The notes below the pieces were generated by a model. The model saw only the letters and a program-made list of their open reading frames with translations. It did not search any database and was not told where the DNA came from. A program made the translations under genes and the position numbers. From positions 1 to 26,365 of the forward strand of contig JAPTJF010000633.1 in assembly GCA_029339195.1 (NCBI GenBank): a DNA stretch of 26,365 nucleotides. The letters are read 5' to 3'. Of the stretch, positions 20,518-26,365 are shown in pieces (the first letter of the stretch is position 1; every line of letters begins with the position of its first letter). The DNA is from Micractinium sp. NFX-FRZ. Lineage: Eukaryota > Chlorophyta > Trebouxiophyceae > Chlorellales > Chlorellaceae.

Positions 20518-23500
20518 ATGGCTGGCAGAGCTCACAAGAAGCTGCTTCAGCAGCAGCTGGGCGCGGAGGAGCCCGAGGAGAGCAGTGAGGAGGAGGAGAG
20601 CGAGGAGGAGGCTGGCCCGACACCAGCGCCCTTCAACCCATTCGATTTGCTGACCGATGACGAGGTAAATGCGGCCATTACATGAAGGAATGGTAACCAC
20701 TGCTACGCGGGCAATGTTCGCCGTGCAACCAGGCTCCGCTGACACCCTGCGGCGGCCGCTTTTGACGCTCGCCAAATGCAGGGCAGCAAGGGGGGCGCAA
20801 GCAATGACGACGAGGAGCCCAGCAGCCCCGAGGCGGCGCCGCCCAAGCCCGCTGCCGCCGCCGCCGCCATGAGCGGCAGCAAAGCAAAGAAGCGCGCGGC
20901 TGCCAAGAAGAAGAAAGCTGCAGCATCCGCAGCTGCCAAGGGCAAGGCGCGGGCCGGCGATGACAGCGAGGGCAGCGAGGGCGGCGGCGGGGCAGTGGGT
21001 GCGGCTGACGAGGCTGAGCTGGACGCCATCCTGGCAGAAATGAACTTGCAGGTAGGGGTGGGTGGCAGTGCACCTTCACTCTTGCAACCTCACCACCAGC
21101 GCAGGTTTTCTGTGTTTGAGATCATGTCGATCCGAATGCAGATCAGCGCAGTGATCCTGGGCAAATGGGTGGGAGGGCAGAGTGTGCTGAGCCTTTTGTG
21201 GCAGGTGCTCCAGCAATGTGGGGTGAATGGCGAGGGCATGGCGGTATGGCGGGCTCGCACTGCCAGGGCTGCCAGGCAGCATGCATGCAATGTGAGGACA
21301 CAATACCAAGCCTCTATCATCACATAGCCCGCTCTTACAGACAATTCTCCGCTGCTGCCTCCCTGCTGCACCTGCAGCCTGCTTCCACGGCAGCGGCAGG
21401 CCAGCAGGCGTCTGCGGCAGCGGGAGGGGCGGGCGGGCGGGCGCTGCTGGCAGTTGACGTGCGGCAGCTGAAGGCGGATGAGGAGCTGAAGCGCATGTTT
21501 GGCTCTCGTGTGGTAGATGAGGAGGGGGATGACGACGGCGGTGGTGAGCCCCAGGGTTCCAGGGTGCTGTTTCCCCGGGCAAGTCTCTGGGCATTGGACG
21601 TGGTGCTCAACAGGAAGCGGTTTAGGGGATGGCAACGAGATGCACCCCTAGAGGGGCGGAGTGATCTGGCGCAAGCAAGCATGCGGCAGCGGAAGGCAGA
21701 GGAGGAGGTCACACGCATTGTTGTAGCCAGGGAGCAGGGTGCACAAGCGGATGCTGCCTGCAGGGCTGCTCTTTCGTGTGAGTCACACACGCATGGTGCC
21801 ACCCCTGGGTCGTGCCACCACCGCACCGCAGGCGCGTATGCCGGCGCGTCGAGGCGTGTGCGCCGGCTGGCGGCCCGCGGCCTGCTGCGGCGCCAGGCGC
21901 TCAAGCCTGGGGCCATCATCACGCCGCGTGACACCTGGTCCCGCTTTGACGGTGCGTGCGGTTGCACCACGATGCACTCCAGGCTGGGCTGCGCCCATGC
22001 TGTGGTCCATGCTGTGCTTCATGCTGGGTGCAGCCAGGCCCGGCGGCAGTGCTGCTGGGCACACGCCCTGGGCTTCGCCGGGCTGGGTCCTGTTCATGCT
22101 TGCCAAGCCACGCACCCTGCCTGCCTGCCTGCCTCTTCTTCCCCACACACCCGCCCCAGCTGGCCCCTTCCCTGCCCGCTCATGCCCGCCCTGTGTGCGC
22201 TGTGCATGCTGTGCGCACTGTGGTGCTGCAGGCGGGTTCACCATGGAGGCCCAGGGGGTGACCAAGGAGGGCAAGCAGCAGTTCGGCTACGTCTACTCAC
22301 AGGCCTACCAAGTGGGTGCCTGGTGGTTCCAGACGGGTGGGCAGGCGGGGAGCGCTGCCTGGCCTGCTGCACTGCCTGCCATGCCCCCACCTGCCCCGCT
22401 CCCACACACACCCTTCTCATCCGTGCCGCTGCATGCATGGCCTTCCATGCATGTACAATCCGAGGAGCAAGATGAGAGCTGCGAGCACTGTTTGCCTGAC
22501 CAATTTTGGTGCCGTCACCCGCCTCGTGCCCTCCTCCTCTTTTTGGTCGTGCCTGGTCTGCAGGCGGTACAGGAGCTGTACGAGGAGTGCCAGGCCACGT
22601 TTGACCCCAACAACATTGCGGCCCTGCTGCACACCCACCCCTACCACCTGGATGCCCTGCTCACCATGTACGACCTCAACAGGAGCATGGGGGAGCAGGC
22701 ATACGCTGGTGGGTGGGGGGTGCTGGGGGAGGGGTGGGGGTTGTGGCGGTGCTGCAAAGTGGTGGTGGGTATACGCTGCGGGGGGTGGTGGTGGGGGTGA
22801 GTGAAGGTGTGTTGGTGCGAGCCAAACTCTGCTGCTTCAGTTGGGAAGCAGGCACACGCTATGGGTGGAGGTGGAGCGAGGCAGAGTGGGGTGCGTGGTG
22901 GGGTGTGCCTGTGACTGTGTGGTTCAGCACTGGCGTGACATATCTGTAGGAACACACATTCACGTCCATGCTACGTGAGTGAGATGCCGAGACGATGCTG
23001 GGGCTTATTGGGGTGTTGGAGTTGGCGGCCCTTCTCCAGTGCATTAGTCATGATGGGCGCGTGCAATCCAACCTGAGTTTTGGCTTTTGGCTGCAGAGGA
23101 GATGCTGGAGCGGGGTCTGTACGCGCTGGAGATGGCGTGGCACCCCTCCTTCTCCCCCGCCGCCGCCTCCATGCACGTGCCCTACGAGGAGGCCAACGCG
23201 CCCCTCTTCATCTGCCTCTTCAGGTGTGTGTGTGTGGGCAGATGAACTGTATGTATCTGAGTGAGTGAGTACCTATTCATCATCTTCGCGGCACACCATC
23301 TGTGGCAACGCCGGTGCATGGGGGCCTCTGCCTGCCTCTTCCTGTGGGGTCAGATGGGGGCGAGGTCAAGGTGGGCGCAGGGTCGGAGGAGTGCCGAGGG
23401 TCCCACCGCTCGGTGCGCCTGCACCACAGTGGGGGCTGTCACCCAACCGCACCCCACCTGCCCCACTGTTGCTGCGCATGCACGTGCTGCTAATTGACAT

Positions 23501-26215
23501 CTGCCCCCTCTTCCTGCCTCCCCCAGCACAGGCACACACCATCCCACAGCCGTGCAGCCACCAGTCACCTGCTGCCCCTCCCTCCTCCCTTACCCACTCG
23601 CCGCACCGCAGGTACATGCAGAGCCTGAGCCGGCGTGGGCTGCACCGCACCGCGCTGGAGGTGTGCAAGCTGCTGCTGGCGCTGAACAAGGACGACCCCA
23701 TGGGCGCGCTGGCAACAATCGACTACCTGGCGCTGCGGGCCGGCAGGTGGGCGGGTGGCTCTGCTGCTTGGGACAAGCGCGTTGTGGCACCAGCGCTTGT
23801 CACGGCGCTGTCTTTGCACTCCCCGTCGTCAGGGTGGCCCCGCACAGTTACTGCGTCGCCCTGCTGTGCTGCCCCACTGTGTCACTCTGCCGCCCTGCAG
23901 GGCACAACTTCCCTGGCCGCCCAGTGCGGTGGCCCCAGTTTCTGGCCGCCCTCTTGTGCCAACCAAGTGTACTGCCCACCCTGTCGTGCAGGTACGACTT
24001 CCTGTACCGCCTGGCCGACCAGTATGGCGGCGACGGCAGCGCCGCCCTGCTGCCCAACATTGTGTTCAGCCAGGCGCTGGCACGCTGGTTCCAGGAGCAA
24101 GGTGGGGGGGGCATGCCAGGGCTCTATCTGTGTGTGCAAATAAGGAAAGGGGTGGGGGCAGCCAGAGGGGGTGGGTTGCTGACACTGCCCCCTGGGCACG
24201 GCACCCAGCGCACGGCACCTAGTGCCACCTGAACAGGCGCCTTTGGCTTGGTGAGAGTGTAAAGAGCTCGAATGGCACGCAGGCATGCGGCCAATGTAGG
24301 CATCTGCTCAGCGCTCACTCAGCCGTCTAATGATCTCCTGCGGTGCACTCCGCCTCACATCTTGCCCTGCCTTGCTTGCTTGCTTGCTCCCCCGCTGGCT
24401 GCAGAGGGCGGCAGCGCGTCCGGCAAGGGGCGCAGCGGAGGCAGCGGCGACGCCGGCGCCGGCAGCAGCAGCAGCAGCAGCGAGCAGCGGCCGCCCTCGG
24501 CGGACCTGCTGACAAAAGCGGTGCTGCTCTACCCAGAGGCCGTGGTCCGCCTGCAGGTTTGTGGGGGTTGGAGTGAATGAATTTGTGGGATAGCAGGCTT
24601 CACTGGAGCGCCTCACTAGGGTACTGCTTGCTGCCCCCCATGCTGTCACTGGCTGCCCAACCTGCACTCCACACACACCTCCAGCCTCGCCCCGCTTGCC
24701 GCACCCCATGTTGCGACCGGCTGCCCTCCCCTCCTCGGCCCCCTCTTCTCCACCCCCGCCTCCCCTTCCCCCTCCCCGGTGCGCCCCTGCCCCACCCACC
24801 GCCCGCAGCGCCAACTGCAAGGCAAGGGCGTGGGCAAGGAGTCAGAGTGGGGGGCGGTGCTGCGGCAGACCCTGTTTGCTGGCGCCTCGGATGGCGGCAG
24901 CGCCAGCCTGGGGCACCTTTTGGACATCTGGGTGGAGCGGCACCACCTGCTGTGGAAGGTGGGGCGGGCGGGACATACGTATGCTGGTTGTGGAGGCTTC
25001 TGTCCTGCTATTGTGCTGTTTGCGTGCCCTTTGGTGCTTGAGATGTGGGGCAGCATCTTGGCTCTGTTGTGGGTGAACGCGGCGGCAGCATGGTGCTTGC
25101 AATTGCGGAAGCGTCGGCCAGCTGGTAAGAATTTCCCTGCCTGGGGCGCCCGGCCAGCCTGGGGCGCCTGCTGGACATCTATTGGGGTGGAGCAGCAGTG
25201 CGTGCTGTGGAGGGCTAGGCGAGGGGATGGGTGGACGCTGTTGGGCTGTGGATTATGCTGTAGTGTGTGGTACGGCGGGGCGGGGCGTTGGCTGGGCGGC
25301 ACCCTGTGGCTGCGGCGGATGTAGGTTGGGGTTGTGCGGAGGGGCTGGGATGCTTTCGTGCGTTGTGTTCTTTCTCAGCATCAACCATCGTGTGTCTGCA
25401 TCATCGTGTGCAGGCGCAGCCCATCAAGGCCTGGTTGCATCCCTGCCCCCTTACGTCTGAACAGGTGTCAAGCGAAATCAACGCACAGAAAATAAAATTG
25501 CCAATGTGTGCAGGCGCAGCCCATTCAGGAGTGGCTGCGTCCCTGCTCCGTCATACACTTTACAGGTGACAAGCGAATCTAATTCACAACACCATTGCGT
25601 CAACATGTGCAGGCGCAGCCCATCCAGGAGTGGCTGCGTGCCGCCTGCCGGAGAGCAGCCGAGGGCGACCCTCTCGACCTGCCAGACGGGCTGACCGCCG
25701 CCGACTGGGCGTGCGTGCGCGAGGAGGTGCGTATCTGTATGCTAGTGCTCACATCAAGGCCGCAACAATGGTGAAGTCAGTGAACATGCCACAACTCCAG
25801 CCACACGGGAGGGGACAGGCAGCCGCTGTGGGCGGCTGGGTGGCGACACATGCTGGTGCCGTGCCACACGTCATTCTGTGCCATGCGTGCCCCTGTGATG
25901 AGAGTGCACCGCGAGAGCAGTCCAGCAGGCAGGCAGTGCCCTGCACCAACTTTCCCACACGTCCCCCATGGCCTGCCTTGCCTCCCACCTAACCTATTGC
26001 ACGCCATCGTCGCCGCCCCCCTTCCATACCCCTCCCCCGTCAACCCTCGGCGTCTCCTGACAACGAGCCCGCCCCCGCCTGCGCTCTGCCACTGCCCTCC
26101 CCCCTGCAGGCCTTCCCAGCATCCGCCGAAAATGAGTACGGCCACCTGCGCCTGCACGACTTCTCGGACGCCGTGGCTCGCATCCCGCCAGAGGAGATCC
26201 ACGGCATGGGGGGCG
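20518..26215 (+). CDS. TCF25: TCF25/Rqc1 homologue, 5' thirteen exons, runs off the right edge
   Basis: Exons: 20518-20664, 20782-21051, 21378-21543, 21832-21951, 22232-22311, 22564-22708, 23097-23223, 23612-23746, 23992-24101, 24405-24556, 24809-24958, 25613-25726 and 26110-26215; 607 codons plus one base. TCF25 (Rqc1 in yeast) acts with the Ltn1 ligase on stalled 60S ribosomes in ribosome-associated quality control. The N-terminus has an acidic run (residues 20-33) and a Lys-rich patch near 80-95. The family region covers about 180-600: LKADEELKRMFGSRVV, PGAIITPRDTWSRFDGGF, DPNNIAALLHTHPYHLDALL, ERGLYALEMAWHPSFSP, RRGLHRTALEVCKLLLALN, DDPMGALATIDYLALRAGRY, LDIWVERHHLLWK, and DFSDAVARIPPEE near the expected C-terminal end. 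Human TCF25 is about 676 aa, so little should be missing. Confidence 0.92.
25140..25225 (+). pseudogene. Decayed copy of the end of TCF25 exon 11
   Basis: GCCAGCCTGGGGCGCC, CTGGACATCT, GGTGGAGCAG and GTGCTGTGGA follow each other as in exon 11 (24903-24955: GCCAGCCTGGGGCACC, TTGGACATCT, GGTGGAGCGG, CTGCTGTGGA). A one-base insertion disrupts the frame after LDI, and the copy ends in AGGGCTAGG in place of the GT donor. It lies in the intron after exon 11. Confidence 0.75.
25402..25657 (+). repeat. Three tandem copies of the TCF25 exon 12 acceptor and exon start
   Basis: TGTGCAGGCGCAGCCCAT occurs with its AG at 25413 and 25513, and as ATGTGCAG with AG at 25612, a period of 99-100 bp. Each is followed by a version of the exon start: AQPIKAWLHPC, AQPIQEWLRPC, and the real AQPIQEWLRAAC. 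The CAGGTG-CAAGCGAA spacers at about 25463 and 25563 repeat as well. Only the third copy leads into an exon with a donor that keeps the family sequence going, so exon 12 starts at 25613. Confidence 0.85.
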
Positions 26216-26311
26216 GTGAGTGCCAGGGGGGTGCCAGCTCAGCGACCCTCCTTCTGACCTTTCGAAGCTTATGGCTGATTGTTGTACTGCTTGCTGTACT
26301 CAATGCATGGC

Positions 26312-26312
<1 letters not shown>

Positions 26313-26365
<53 letters not shown>
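26313..26365. repeat. Terminal run of 53 C
   Basis: Uninterrupted C runs from 26313 to the window end, in the intron after TCF25 exon 13. It may be a real homopolymer at which assembly stopped, or an artefact. Confidence 0.95.

Noticed and set aside
21165..22475. Plus-strand 436-aa open frame
   Set aside because: It contains TCF25 exons 3 and 4 but reads through the intervening introns. Only the spliced parts match the family.
26313..26365. Telomere
   Set aside because: It is a pure C run with no TTTAGGG-type repeat.
1..26365. tRNA, rRNA or other standard RNA genes
   Set aside because: I saw no cloverleaf A/B-box pattern or rRNA-like segment while reading the window; a dedicated scan was not possible.

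Overview
The window looks like nuclear DNA of a green alga, most likely a trebouxiophyte of the Chlorella type. It is GC-rich, and its genes are split into many short exons by GT-AG introns of 70-400 bp with CTGCAG-like acceptors. Coding exons carry CAG/CTG runs, and the recognisable proteins are eukaryotic. I built the gene models by hand, joining exons only where splice sites and reading phase agreed, and no database was searched.

Layout from left to right. (1) Positions 1-1846, minus strand: the 5' six exons of an arrestin-fold protein with a predicted N-myristoylation signal; the gene runs off the left edge. (2) About 1850-3900: a gene-poor stretch holding a 33-bp duplication and an array of four diverged 91-93 bp units, each able to fold as a hairpin. 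(3) Positions 3901-8123, minus strand: an 11-exon, 614-aa protein with a long low-complexity N-terminal region and a C-terminal cyclin-like box; one intron appears to be GC-AG. (4) About 8918-15600, minus strand: a tandem array of about 2.1-kb units. Each unit has one proline/alanine-rich open frame of about 170 codons whose C-terminus is shared by all copies. I do not recognise the family. (5) Positions 15859-19311, minus strand: an 8-exon, 524-aa F-box protein resembling the Arabidopsis At4g00755 family. (6) Positions 19312-20517: a 1.2-kb divergent intergenic region. (7) Position 20518 to the right edge, plus strand: the first 13 exons of a TCF25/Rqc1 homologue. Its intron between exons 11 and 12 holds a decayed copy of the exon 11 end and two extra copies of the exon 12 start. 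The window ends in a run of 53 C.

The genes do not form one pathway. TCF25/Rqc1 (ribosome-associated quality control) and the F-box protein (ubiquitin ligase adaptor) are both linked to ubiquitin-dependent protein turnover and are divergently arranged, but I see nothing that proves a functional link. The strongest undescribed material is the tandem ORF family, the hairpin array, and the exon-edge duplications in TCF25.
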